Assembly: GCA_018336015.1 (NCBI GenBank)
Contig: JAGXQZ010000050.1
Span: 172,772 to 236,771, forward strand
Direction of reading: 5' to 3'
Source: Algoriphagus sp.
GTDB taxonomy: Bacteria; Bacteroidota; Bacteroidia; Cytophagales; Cyclobacteriaceae
DNA: 64,000 bases
Made by a program: the position numbers and the translations under genes. This document shows positions 1 through 8,515 of this stretch, in pieces (the first letter of the stretch is position 1; each line of letters begins with the position of its first letter). The notes below the pieces were generated by a model. That model was not told the DNA's origin, did no database searches, and saw only the letters and a program-made list of their open reading frames with translations.

Positions 1-2
1 GG

Positions 3-635
3 TTGATTCTGATCCGAAATCATGATGAGTTTGATTTTGAAATGGTCTATTTCAATGCAGATGGATCTCAAAGCATGTGCGGAAATGGAGCTCGATGCGC
101 AGTTGCCTTTTCTGCTTTTTTGGGAATTATCAAAGAAAAAACCCATTTCCTAGCAATAGATGGCCCTCATGAAGCGATTTTGGCAGGTGATCAGGTAGAG
201 TTGATGATGGGAAATGTTTCAGGTATTACCGAAAGTTTGGGAGATTTCTTTGTCAATACCGGTTCACCTCATCACATCCGTTTTGTAGAGAAGGTAAAAG
301 ATTATCCGGTTTTTGATCAAGGAAGAGCAATCCGATATGATGCCTGCTATGCCCCTGCTGGTACCAATGTCAATTTTGTAGAGAAAATCAGTGATCATGA
401 AGTGTTTGTTCGGACCTATGAGCGTGGGGTAGAAAATGAAACGCTTTCCTGCGGTACAGGTGTGACTGCTGCTGCAATTGCATTTGGAGCTCTTCAAAAC
501 CAAAATCAAGTAAAAATTAATACCCTAGGTGGAAAATTGTCCGTGAAGTTTCAGCAAGATCAATTAGGCGGATATCGAGATATCTGGCTGATTGGACCAG
601 CTGAACAGGTTTTCAGGGGAAAGATCATCTTATAA
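3..635 (+). CDS. dapF: Diaminopimelate epimerase, 5' end outside the window
   Basis: Converts LL- to meso-diaminopimelate for lysine and peptidoglycan synthesis in the cytoplasm. About 210 residues are present against roughly 260-275 for the family. The fragment begins just after the usual GADGL segment, so some 55-60 N-terminal residues lie to the left of the window. Both catalytic-cysteine motifs are visible: MCGNGARC (Cys at residue 26 of the fragment) and SCGTG (Cys at 150), the two-base pair that defines this cofactor-independent racemase. The reading frame is open to the first base, so the absent start reflects the window edge and not damage. Hairpins follow before secA. Confidence 0.95.
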   Translation: MILIRNHDEFDFEMVYFNADGSQSMCGNGARCAVAFSAFLGIIKEKTHFLAIDGPHEAILAGDQVELMMGNVSGITESLGDFFVNTGSPHHIRFVEKVKDYPVFDQGRAIRYDACYAPAGTNVNFVEKISDHEVFVRTYERGVENETLSCGTGVTAAAIAFGALQNQNQVKINTLGGKLSVKFQQDQLGGYRDIWLIGPAEQVFRGKIIL

Positions 636-638
636 ACC

Positions 639-716
639 ATTAAAAAACCAGGCCTTCCGTCTAGTGGGCCTTATTATCAATTCTAACAAAAAGGGCTTAT
701 TTTTAAGCCCCTAAAA
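639..716 (+). terminator. Two hairpins between dapF and secA
   Basis: An AGGCC/GGCCT hairpin lies at about 646-672. A stronger GGGCTTA/TAAGCCC stem pairs 693-699 with 704-710. Neither is followed by a long T-run on the plus strand, so termination is possible but not certain. The second could equally be a structured secA leader. Confidence 0.35.
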
Positions 717-735
717 AGGGATTCAACACCATACC

Positions 736-3700
736 ATGCTAGATTTTATTGCAAAAGGATTGGCCAAAATTTTCGGCACCAAATCCGACCGAGATATCAA
801 AGAACTTCTCCCGAAAGTCACAGAGATCAATCAGATTTTTTCGGGATTAAAATCACTCAGTGATGATGGGCTGAGGGAAAAAACCCAAGAGCTCCGATTG
901 AAAATCAACGAGCGGCTCAAGTCCATCGATGATAAAATCGTGGATCTTAAAAACCAAATTGAATCACTTCCTTCAGAAGCAATCCATCAAAAGGATCAGC
1001 TTTTCAATGAAATCGACAAGCTCGAGAAAGAGCGAGACTCCGAATTAGAAAAAGTCCTTGATGAGGTGATGACCCATGCTTTTGCAATTGTAAAAGAGAC
1101 AGCCCGCCGATTCAAAGAACATGGAAAGCTCGAAGTATCAGCCAATATCTACGACAGAGAACTTGCAGCCCGAAAGCCAAATGTGGAAATCCAAGGCGAA
1201 AAAGCCATCTGGCATAACAAGTGGATCGCTGCCGGCAACGAAGTGGTGTGGGACATGGTCCATTATGACGTTCAGCTCATTGGTGGAATGGTCCTTCACA
1301 AAGGTAAAATCGCCGAAATGGCGACAGGTGAAGGAAAAACCTTGGTTTCAACCTTGCCAGCTTTCCTCAATGCGCTTTCTGGTAGGGGCGTGCATTTGGT
1401 AACAGTCAACGATTACCTCGCCAAGCGTGACTCCGAATGGAATGCTCCGATTTTTGAATTTCATGGATTGACAGTAGACTGCATCGATAAGTACCAGCCT
1501 AATTCTCCGGGGAGAAAGAGAGCCTATGCTTCTGACATCGTTTACGGTACCAATAATGAATTTGGCTTTGACTATCTCCGCGACAATATGGCCCGCGAAG
1601 CAGGTGATTTGGTGCAGGGTAAGCATCATTTTGCTATGGTTGATGAGGTTGACTCCGTATTGATTGACGATGCGCGTACACCATTGATTATTTCGGGCCC
1701 GGTTCCTCGAGGGGATGTACATGAATTTGATCAGATGAAGCCTAGGGTATCTACCTTGGTAGATGAGCAGCGAAAGCTGGTTCAGGGTTTTCTCGCTTCA
1801 GCCAAAAAGCATATTGCCGATGGAAATGAAAAAGAAGGAGGGTTGGCGCTTTTCAGAGCTTATCGAGGCATCCCGAAATATAAGCCATTGATCAAATACC
1901 TTTCTGAACCAGGCGTACGCGTAATCCTTCAGAAAACAGAAAATTACTACCTACAGGACAACAAGCGTAACATGCCTGAGGCAGACGAACCGCTTTTGTT
2001 TACCATCGATGAAAAAACCAACGTAGTAGATCTGACAGATCGTGGTATCGAAGCCATGACTGCCAAAAACGAAGATCCAACCTTCTTTATTCTTCCGGAT
2101 ATCGGGGTTGTAATTGCAGATTTGGAGAAAGATTCCACTCTTGATGACAAAGAAAAGCTCATCCGAAAAGAAGAAGTAATCAAAGATTACAGCGTAAAAG
2201 CTCAACGCATCCATACTGTCAATCAGCTTTTGAAAGCTTATTGCATGTTTGAGCGTGATACGGAATACATCATCGTCGACGGCAAGGTAAAGATTGTCGA
2301 TGAGCAGACTGGCCGTGTGATGGAAGGTCGTCGTTATTCTGATGGCTTGCATCAAGCCATCGAAGCCAAAGAAAATGTAAAAGTCGAAGACGCTACACAG
2401 ACTTACGCAACGATTACGCTTCAGAATTACTTCAGAATGTACCACAAGCTAGCCGGTATGACGGGTACTGCGGAGACTGAAGCTGGAGAATTCTGGGAGA
2501 TTTATAAGCTTGATGTAGTCGTAATTCCTACCAATAAGCCAATTATCCGTCAAGACAGAGAGGATAAAGTTTATAAGACAGTAAGAGAAAAATTCAATGC
2601 GGTCACGGATGAAATCAATGAGTTGGTAGCTCAAGGAAGACCTGTATTGGTGGGTACTACTTCCGTAGAAATTTCTGAAGTACTCAGCCGAATGCTGACG
2701 CTTAAGAAAATTCCTCATCAAGTATTGAATGCTAAGCAACATGCCCGAGAGGCCGATATTGTGGCAGAAGCTGGTAAGCCGGGCACTGTGACCATTGCGA
2801 CCAACATGGCAGGACGTGGTACGGATATCAAGTTGACTCCTGAATCCCGAAAGGCCGGGGGTCTGGCGATCATCGGTACTGAGCGCCATGAGTCTCGACG
2901 AGTAGACAGACAGCTTCGCGGTCGATCCGGTCGTCAGGGTGATGTGGGTTCCTCTCAGTTTTTCGTTTCTCTAGAAGACAGCTTGATGCGACTTTTCGGT
3001 TCTGACCGCATCGCCAAGCTTATGGACCGAATGGGTCTTGAAGAAGGAGAAGTAATTCAGCATAGCATGATCACCAAGTCGATCGAGCGAGCACAGCGCA
3101 AGGTCGAAGAGAATAACTTTGGTACTCGTAAGCGCCTTCTGGAATACGATGATGTGATGAACTCACAGCGCGAAGTGGTATACAAGAGAAGAAGAAATGC
3201 ACTTAAGGGGGATCGATTGGAGCTGGATATTCTCAACATCGTCTATGATGTCTGCGAGAGCCTCATTACAATGGGCAAATCGACCGAAGATGCCGAAAAT
3301 CTCAGAATGAACATCTTCACCACTCTTGGGGTAGACTATCACATTTCTGAAGGTGATCTCAAAACCAAAGATGCTGGCAAGTTGACTCAAGAGCTTTATG
3401 CCACAGCGTTTGAGACTTACCAAAAGAAAAATGGTCTCATTGCTCAGACAGCATTGCCTGTGTTCACCAGAGTTCAGGAAGAAAGAGGAGGCACAGTCAA
3501 AGATATTATGGTGCCAATCACGGATGGTATTAAGCAGATCGGTGTGGTGTGTAATTTGGAAAGGACAATTCAGACTGAAGGCCACGAATTGATCCGGGCT
3601 ATTGAGAAAAACGTCTCCCTAGCTATCATAGACCAAAACTGGAAAGAACATCTACGAGACATGGATGATCTGAAGCAGTCGGTACAAAATGCCGTTTACG

Positions 3701-4110
3701 AGCAGAAAGACCCGCTTTTGATCTATAAGTTTGAGGCATTTGAGATGTTTAAGCGATTTATCGGCAAGCTAAATGAGGATATGATTTCCTTCCTGACCAG
3801 AGCTGATTTGCCAAAGCAGGATCCTGCTCAGGTCCAACAAGCTCATGTACAGCGTGCTCCTGAGCCCAAAGTTCAAGCGTCGAAAGCAGAAGTAGGAAGT
3901 TCGTTGAATCCTGGAGCAAACCGTGCAGTAGCAGCTTCTGCAGGAAGACCTGCTCCACAGCCGGTGGCTCCTCGCAAAACAGAAAAAGTATATGGCAGAA
4001 ATGATAAAGTCTCCGTTCAATACAAGGATGGAAGTACTAAGCTGGATGTGAAATATAAAAGTGTGGAGCAAGATATTTTGGACGGTGTTTGTGTGGTTAT
4101 TGAAAATTAA
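736..4110 (+). CDS. secA: Preprotein translocase ATPase SecA
   Basis: ATP-driven motor that pushes unfolded preproteins through SecYEG at the inner membrane. At 1124 residues it is longer than the roughly 900-residue E. coli protein because of lineage-type insertions: a Lys/Glu-rich coiled-coil-like stretch near residues 60-110 and a second insertion around 400-450. Walker A (MATGEGKT) sits near residue 195 and the Walker B-like VDEVDSVLIDDA near 302. The helicase motifs ATNMAGRGTDI and QLRGRSGRQGD follow at about 695-740. The C-terminus has GRND where the zinc-binding tail normally starts, but continues KVSVQYKDG with no cysteines, so the metal-binding tail is absent. ATG start at 736. The next gene follows after 6 bases. 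Confidence 0.98.
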   Translation: MLDFIAKGLAKIFGTKSDRDIKELLPKVTEINQIFSGLKSLSDDGLREKTQELRLKINERLKSIDDKIVDLKNQIESLPSEAIHQKDQLFNEIDKLEKERDSELEKVLDEVMTHAFAIVKETARRFKEHGKLEVSANIYDRELAARKPNVEIQGEKAIWHNKWIAAGNEVVWDMVHYDVQLIGGMVLHKGKIAEMATGEGKTLVSTLPAFLNALSGRGVHLVTVNDYLAKRDSEWNAPIFEFHGLTVDCIDKYQPNSPGRKRAYASDIVYGTNNEFGFDYLRDNMAREAGDLVQGKHHFAMVDEVDSVLIDDARTPLIISGPVPRGDVHEFDQMKPRVSTLVDEQRKLVQGFLASAKKHIADGNEKEGGLALFRAYRGIPKYKPLIKYLSEPGVRVILQKTENYYLQDNKRNMPEADEPLLFTIDEKTNVVDLTDRGIEAMTAKNEDPTFFILPDIGVVIADLEKDSTLDDKEKLIRKEEVIKDYSVKAQRIHTVNQLLKAYCMFERDTEYIIVDGKVKIVDEQTGRVMEGRRYSDGLHQAIEAKENVKVEDATQTYATITLQNYFRMYHKLAGMTGTAETEAGEFWEIYKLDVVVIPTNKPIIRQDREDKVYKTVREKFNAVTDEINELVAQGRPVLVGTTSVEISEVLSRMLTLKKIPHQVLNAKQHAREADIVAEAGKPGTVTIATNMAGRGTDIKLTPESRKAGGLAIIGTERHESRRVDRQLRGRSGRQGDVGSSQFFVSLEDSLMRLFGSDRIAKLMDRMGLEEGEVIQHSMITKSIERAQRKVEENNFGTRKRLLEYDDVMNSQREVVYKRRRNALKGDRLELDILNIVYDVCESLITMGKSTEDAENLRMNIFTTLGVDYHISEGDLKTKDAGKLTQELYATAFETYQKKNGLIAQTALPVFTRVQEERGGTVKDIMVPITDGIKQIGVVCNLERTIQTEGHELIRAIEKNVSLAIIDQNWKEHLRDMDDLKQSVQNAVYEQKDPLLIYKFEAFEMFKRFIGKLNEDMISFLTRADLPKQDPAQVQQAHVQRAPEPKVQASKAEVGSSLNPGANRAVAASAGRPAPQPVAPRKTEKVYGRNDKVSVQYKDGSTKLDVKYKSVEQDILDGVCVVIEN

Positions 4111-4116
4111 AATTCA

Positions 4117-4659
4117 ATGAAAAAACTCTGGGTAATTGGAATCTCTTTATTGGTCTTGGGATGCAAGTCCACAGGGGTGGTGTCTTCGGATGGACCTACC
4201 TCATTTTCCGGTTATCAAGAAAATTTGGTTGCTTCCTTGCCTGAATATCCCGAATTCAAGTCGCCCGTTGATAAACCCAAGCCAGAGACCCTTTCTTCTT
4301 CACAGGCAGTAGACGGCCAATTGAGAGAATTGCAAAAGAGGATCTATGATAAGAATAAGTCCGAACCGTATTTTAGTGGTTTCACGGTGTTGGTCTATTC
4401 GGGAATTGATCGCAATGCTGCATTTAAATCCAGAGACGATCTTACCCTCTATTTTCCGGAAATAACTCCTGAGATGCAATATCAGCAGCCCCGGTATTTG
4501 GTAAAAATCGGTCAATACACCTATAAAGTGGAGGCTCAAAAGGCATTTTCCAGAATCAAAGCTCAATTTCCCACTGCACGAATTATTCAAGATAGATTCT
4601 TGAGAAAAGAATACGTGCCACCCGTTACTAACGATCAAAATGCTCAAGGACAGAATTAA
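4117..4659 (+). CDS. Lipoprotein with SPOR-like C-terminal domain
   Basis: Small predicted lipoprotein of 180 residues. The N-terminus MKKLWVIGISLLVLGC is a lipoprotein signal with the modified Cys at 16. A Pro/Ser-rich linker follows, then residues 85-165 resemble a SPOR fold: a TVLVYSGIDRNAAFKSRDDL strand-helix and a YLVKIGQYTYKVEAQKAFSRI repeat unit, each a beta strand followed by a helix. SPOR domains often bind glycan strands stripped of peptides, but that binding is inferred here only from fold resemblance. It lies 6 bases after secA and its end overlaps the next gene by 20 bases, so the three are probably co-transcribed. Confidence 0.72.
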   Translation: MKKLWVIGISLLVLGCKSTGVVSSDGPTSFSGYQENLVASLPEYPEFKSPVDKPKPETLSSSQAVDGQLRELQKRIYDKNKSEPYFSGFTVLVYSGIDRNAAFKSRDDLTLYFPEITPEMQYQQPRYLVKIGQYTYKVEAQKAFSRIKAQFPTARIIQDRFLRKEYVPPVTNDQNAQGQN

Positions 4660-5830
4660 ATCCCTGGCAAAGGAATACAAAGAAGAGGTGATTGCCACAC
4701 GCAGACGTCTTCATGCAAATCCTGAGCTCTCTTTCAAAGAATTTAAGACCGCAGTATTTGTAGAAGAAAAACTACGCCAAATAGGTATTACCGAAATTGA
4801 ATCTAAAGCTACTACAGGCTGGTCTGCCCTCATCAAAGGAAAAAACCCTGAGAAAAAAGTCCTAGCTCTGCGTGCAGACATGGATGCTCTCCCAATCGTG
4901 GAGGCTAATGATGTTCCCTACAAATCACAGAATCCTGGAGTCATGCATGCCTGTGGGCATGATGCGCATACTGCCTCTCTTTTGGGCGCTGCCAAAATTC
5001 TCCATGAAGTCAAAGACCAATTTGAAGGCACAATCAAGCTCATTTTCCAACCCGGTGAAGAATTGGTTCCTGGCGGCGCTTCCTTGATGATTAAAGATAA
5101 CGTGTTGGAGAATCCCCGTCCCAGTTCGATTATAGGTCAGCATGTGATGCCTATGATTCCCGCAGGGAAAGTGGGTTTTCGTCCTGGTCTTTACATGGCT
5201 AGTACAGACGAGATATACATCACCGTAAAAGGAAAAGGAGGACATGGGGCGATGCCGGAGACATTTATCGATCCGGTATTGATTTCTTCTCACATGATTG
5301 TGGCCCTTCAGCAGATTGTCAGCCGAGTAGCAAATCCCAAAATTCCATCTGTGCTTTCTTTTGGACGTGTTGAGGCATTGGGTGCTACAAACGTGATTCC
5401 CAACGAAGTGAAAATTCAGGGCACATTCAGAACCCTTGACGAAGCATGGAGAGCCAAAGCACATGAAAAAATGCTTCAAATCGCTCACGGTATTGTAGAA
5501 GGAATGGGTGGTCAGTTGGATTTCGAAATCAGAAAGGGTTATCCATTTCTTAAAAACGAACCTGAGTTGACGGCTAGATCCATGGAGGCTGCCAGGGATT
5601 ACCTCGGCGAAGAAAATGTTCTGGATTTGGATATCTGGATGGCTGCTGAGGATTTTGCGTTTTATTCGCAAGAAATCGATGGTTGCTTTTACCGATTGGG
5701 TACCCGAAATGAAGCCCGTGGAATTACCTCTGGAGTCCATACGCCGACCTTTGACATTGAAGAAGATGCGCTGGAAATTGGCGCAGGGCTGATGGCTTGG
5801 TTGGCTGTGTCCGAGCTCTCCAAAGGATAA
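4640..5830 (+). CDS. M20 family amidohydrolase (N-acyl amino acid / hippurate hydrolase type)
   Basis: Metal-dependent hydrolase of the M20D type, cleaving the amide bond of N-acylated amino acids. The length of 396 residues is normal for the family. Metal-site motifs are RADMDALP (78-85) and HACGHDAH (103-110), with QPGEE following near 140 as the catalytic glutamate region and a later AEDFAFY segment near 335. No signal peptide is seen, so it should be cytoplasmic. The ATG at 4640 lies inside the end of the upstream lipoprotein gene (20-base overlap), which suggests translational coupling. The exact acyl substrate cannot be read from the sequence. Confidence 0.92.
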   Translation: MLKDRIKSLAKEYKEEVIATRRRLHANPELSFKEFKTAVFVEEKLRQIGITEIESKATTGWSALIKGKNPEKKVLALRADMDALPIVEANDVPYKSQNPGVMHACGHDAHTASLLGAAKILHEVKDQFEGTIKLIFQPGEELVPGGASLMIKDNVLENPRPSSIIGQHVMPMIPAGKVGFRPGLYMASTDEIYITVKGKGGHGAMPETFIDPVLISSHMIVALQQIVSRVANPKIPSVLSFGRVEALGATNVIPNEVKIQGTFRTLDEAWRAKAHEKMLQIAHGIVEGMGGQLDFEIRKGYPFLKNEPELTARSMEAARDYLGEENVLDLDIWMAAEDFAFYSQEIDGCFYRLGTRNEARGITSGVHTPTFDIEEDALEIGAGLMAWLAVSELSKG

Positions 5831-5853
5831 TTTTCCCTTAACTCAAAAATTCA

Positions 5854-5880
5854 GCGAAGGCATATCTTCGCATTTTTATT
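5854..5880 (+). terminator. Short GCGAAG/CTTCGC hairpin before the nuclease gene
   Basis: GCGAAG (5854-5859) pairs with CTTCGC (5866-5871) and is followed by ATTTTTATT, consistent with a weak terminator for the M20 gene. The segment TATCTTCG within it is also one mismatch from the Bacteroidota -7 box TAnnTTTG. It could therefore be the promoter of the nuclease gene instead. Confidence 0.4.
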
Positions 5881-5886
5881 ACAATT

Positions 5887-6660
5887 ATGAAGAGAATACA
5901 AACCTTAACGCTTACACTTTTCTTCAGCCTTTTGGTTTCCCAAGCATTTGCATGGGGACAATTGGGTCATTACCTGATCGGGTATATGGCGGAGAAGCAA
6001 ATGAAAAAATCCACGAAAAAGAAGATTGAAAAAATCCTATTTCCCATGTCTTTGGGGAAAAGTGGTACCTGGATGGATGATATCCGCTCTGATCGAAGCT
6101 ATGATTATGCGACCACCTGGCATTACCTCAATAGTAAAAACGGAGAATATGATCCCAGTACTCAGGAGAAAACAGGCGACGCATATGAAGCTATTCAACG
6201 GATTAAAGCAGAGCTAAAGGCTGGTGGTTTGGATCCAAAGACAGAATCTGAAAAGCTGAAAATGCTCATTCATATGGTAGAGGATATTCACCAACCGCTG
6301 CATGTGGGCACTGGTGATGACCGTGGTGGGAATGACGTGAAAATTGAGTTTTTCAATCAGCCAACCAATCTTCATGCGCTTTGGGACAGTGGAATGATCG
6401 ATCGTCAGGGAATGAGCTATACCGAAATAGGTGATGAACTCTTCCGTAGATTGACTCCTGAAATGCAGGCTAAATACCGTTCAGCTACGATGCTGGATTG
6501 GCTGAAAGAAGCCGTGAGCTACCGACCTATGGTTTACAAATTGCCAGAAAACAAGAAAATCAGTTATCAGTATATGTACGAAAATTACCACATTGCTGAG
6601 GAACGAATGATCGCAGCGAGTGTAAGGCTAGCTCAGATTTTGGAAGAAATCTACCCGTAA
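5887..6660 (+). CDS. Secreted S1/P1-type nuclease
   Basis: Zinc-dependent single-strand nuclease of the S1/P1 family, probably periplasmic or secreted, where it would scavenge nucleotides. The signal peptide ends AFA at residues 20-22. The mature protein starts with Trp23, as in P1 nuclease, where the N-terminal Trp amine is a zinc ligand. Further ligands are visible in GHYLIGY (about 28), the WHYLN segment, and the block DIHQPLHVGTGDDRGGND followed by NLHALWDSG (about 135-175). The length of 257 residues fits the family. It lies 56 bases after the M20 gene and is followed by a clear terminator. Confidence 0.92.
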   Translation: MKRIQTLTLTLFFSLLVSQAFAWGQLGHYLIGYMAEKQMKKSTKKKIEKILFPMSLGKSGTWMDDIRSDRSYDYATTWHYLNSKNGEYDPSTQEKTGDAYEAIQRIKAELKAGGLDPKTESEKLKMLIHMVEDIHQPLHVGTGDDRGGNDVKIEFFNQPTNLHALWDSGMIDRQGMSYTEIGDELFRRLTPEMQAKYRSATMLDWLKEAVSYRPMVYKLPENKKISYQYMYENYHIAEERMIAASVRLAQILEEIYP

Positions 6661-6680
6661 CAGATCTAAAAAAATTTTCG

Positions 6681-6722
6681 AACGGCTTTTGTCTCCTAGG
6701 ATGGCAGAAGCCGTTTTTTTAT
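6681..6722 (+). terminator. Rho-independent terminator after the S1/P1 nuclease
   Basis: AACGGCTT (6681-6688) pairs with AAGCCGTT (6708-6715), followed directly by a run of T. It lies 20 bases past the nuclease stop codon. Confidence 0.8.
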
Positions 6723-6743
6723 TTTCAATCAAACTTTTCAATT

Positions 6744-7394
6744 ATGTCCATCAAACTTGCCATTGCTGAAGACAACAGCTTTTTGCTGAAAGCAATTCTT
6801 GAAAAAACAGCAATTTTTTCAGACATCGAAATCAAGATTCTTGCTACCAACGGAATAGAATTATTGGATAAGCTTGAAAAGAATTCCAATATCCACCTCA
6901 TCTTGATGGATATCGAAATGCCCAAGATGAATGGGTTAGAGGCCGTAGAAAAAGTTGCTCAAAAGTATCCACAAATCAAGGTCATTATGCTAACTGTCTT
7001 TGACAATGACGAGCATATTTTCAAAGCAATTCAAGCAGGAGCTCATGGTTATTTCCTGAAAGAAGTTGACCCTCCTACGCTGCATCAAGGAATTTTGGAT
7101 ACTCTCGAAGGTGGTGCTGCTATGACTCCATCTATTGCGATGAAAGCACTCAAGCTCTTGCGAAATCCCCCAAACTTTGAACAACCCAAAGAGGATATCT
7201 CTCTCACATCGCGCGAAATTGAAATTCTAGAACAAACCTCAAAGGGTCTCAATTACAACCAGATTGGAGAAAATCTATTCATTTCTCCCAAAACTGTCCG
7301 AAAGCACATCGAGAATATCTACGCCAAACTCCAAGTGCATAATAAGTTGGAGGCCGTACAAAAGGCGGTGAAAAATCGAATCATAGAGGGGTAA
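6744..7394 (+). CDS. NarL/FixJ-family response regulator
   Basis: Two-component transcription factor of 216 residues. The N-terminal receiver domain (1-125) has the acidic pair in AIAEDN (about residue 10), the phosphoacceptor Asp in LILMDIEMP (about 56), a Thr in MLTVFDND and the Lys in FLKEVD (about 108). The C-terminal LuxR-type HTH (about 150-210) reads LTSREIEILEQTSKG followed by ISPKTVRKHIENIYAKL. No histidine kinase is encoded nearby, so its partner must lie elsewhere in the genome. The signal and target genes are unknown. Confidence 0.93.
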   Translation: MSIKLAIAEDNSFLLKAILEKTAIFSDIEIKILATNGIELLDKLEKNSNIHLILMDIEMPKMNGLEAVEKVAQKYPQIKVIMLTVFDNDEHIFKAIQAGAHGYFLKEVDPPTLHQGILDTLEGGAAMTPSIAMKALKLLRNPPNFEQPKEDISLTSREIEILEQTSKGLNYNQIGENLFISPKTVRKHIENIYAKLQVHNKLEAVQKAVKNRIIEG

Positions 7395-7475
7395 TTTTTA
7401 AGATTCGATAAAAAATTAGTAGAAGGAAATCATTTTTGGAAAAATGTCGTAAATTAAAAGACAAATTTCTTAGCC

Positions 7476-7976
7476 ATGAGTGATTCAGACTATATCCAAA
7501 TGAATTCCGTAGCCGAGGAGATGGCTACCTACGTGACGAGTCTTCCTCGCTATTCAAAATATCCAACGCTACATGGGGTTCCTTTGAGACGATTTTTCAC
7601 AGATAGGATGATGGTTGTAGATGTGATCCGTCAGGGCATTCCGAATCCGCTTTTTATGTCGATCAAGGAATTGGCCCCATTTTCTGATCAGGAGTGGTCT
7701 GATTTTTTGGATATCTCACTTAAGTCTTTGCAGCGTTACAAAAAAGAATCGGATTACGTCTTTCGCTCGATTCATTCTGAAAAGATCATTGAGCTAATGG
7801 AGGTGACGGTTTTAGGCTTGGAGGTATTTGATTCTGCGGAGGATTTCGGGGCTTGGCTCAATGCCAGCAGCCATGCACTCGGTAATCGACGTCCCATCGA
7901 GTTGCTTCGGGACTCTTACGGCAAAGAGTTAGTGCTGAGTGAGCTTCAGCGGATCGATCAGGGCGTGTTTGCCTGA
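7476..7976 (+). CDS. Xre/ParS (DUF2384) family antitoxin
   Basis: Antitoxin partner of the RES-domain toxin encoded immediately downstream. The 166-residue protein has an N-terminal extension, an Xre-like helical segment near 65-105, and a C-terminal DUF2384-type domain in which GLEVFDSAEDFGAWLNAS and GNRRPIELLRDSYG are diagnostic. Antitoxins of this family bind both toxin and promoter DNA. No clear operator palindrome was found in the 81-base upstream spacer. Its TGA stop shares its A with the toxin ATG (TGATG), which indicates translational coupling. Confidence 0.9.
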   Translation: MSDSDYIQMNSVAEEMATYVTSLPRYSKYPTLHGVPLRRFFTDRMMVVDVIRQGIPNPLFMSIKELAPFSDQEWSDFLDISLKSLQRYKKESDYVFRSIHSEKIIELMEVTVLGLEVFDSAEDFGAWLNASSHALGNRRPIELLRDSYGKELVLSELQRIDQGVFA

Positions 7977-8434
7977 TGCGGGTTTTTCGATTGATCCGGA
8001 AAAAGTATGGAATAGAACTGTCCGGAAAGGGTGCGGCCCTCTGTGGCAACCGATGGAATTCCAAAGGAACAGAGTTGATTTATTGTGCAGACAGTCGGGC
8101 CTTGGCCATGGCCGAGGTGGCAGTTCACCTTTCCTTATCCATTTTGCCAAAAGACTATGTGATGGTGGAGATTGATATTCCGAGTTACCTTTCTATCTCA
8201 ATCCTTTCAAAGGAAGATTTACCTGTCAATTGGAGTAGTTTTCCGCACGTATTGGATTCCCAACAAATTGGAGATGCTTTTGTAGCTGAACGAAAAAACT
8301 GTGTTTTGAAAGTACCTTCAGCCGTGGTTCCTGGTGATTTTAACTTTTTGATCAATCCGCAACACCCGGATTTCTCAGCGATCCAAATTGTCGGTCAGGA
8401 AGATTTTCCTTTTGATTCAAGACTTTTTCAATGA
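7976..8434 (+). CDS. RES-domain toxin (NAD+-degrading type)
   Basis: Toxin of the RES family, whose studied members deplete NAD+ by phosphorolysis. The length is 152 residues. The N-terminal RVFRLIRKKYG supplies the conserved Arg. The block GNRWNSKGTELIYCADS followed by ALAMAEV holds the Arg/Tyr/Glu positions expected of the active site. The gene overlaps its antitoxin by one base. Its final codons run into an inverted repeat shared with the end of the convergent dsbD gene. Confidence 0.9.
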   Translation: MRVFRLIRKKYGIELSGKGAALCGNRWNSKGTELIYCADSRALAMAEVAVHLSLSILPKDYVMVEIDIPSYLSISILSKEDLPVNWSSFPHVLDSQQIGDAFVAERKNCVLKVPSAVVPGDFNFLINPQHPDFSAIQIVGQEDFPFDSRLFQ

Positions 8435-8515
8435 TCAATTCTCAATGACCAATTCTCAATTTTCAAAGTTTCCTTGAAAATTGATCATTGAGTTTGCTCA
8501 TTGAAAATTCGCTTT
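8430..8515. repeat. CAATTTTCAA / ATGATCAATTCTCAATGA inverted repeat between convergent genes
   Basis: TCAATTTTCAA (8456-8466) and TTGAAAATTGA (8474-8484) form an 11-bp perfect stem with a 7-base loop. Flanking copies of TCAATGATCAATTC and TTGATCATTGAG extend the symmetry. The element spans the stop codons of both the RES toxin and dsbD and may serve as a bidirectional terminator. Confidence 0.7.

Noticed and set aside
4925..5740. 271-codon open frame on the minus strand
   Set aside because: It is fully antisense to the M20 amidohydrolase, whose metal motifs are intact. The antisense product has no domain, and such frames arise from codon bias.
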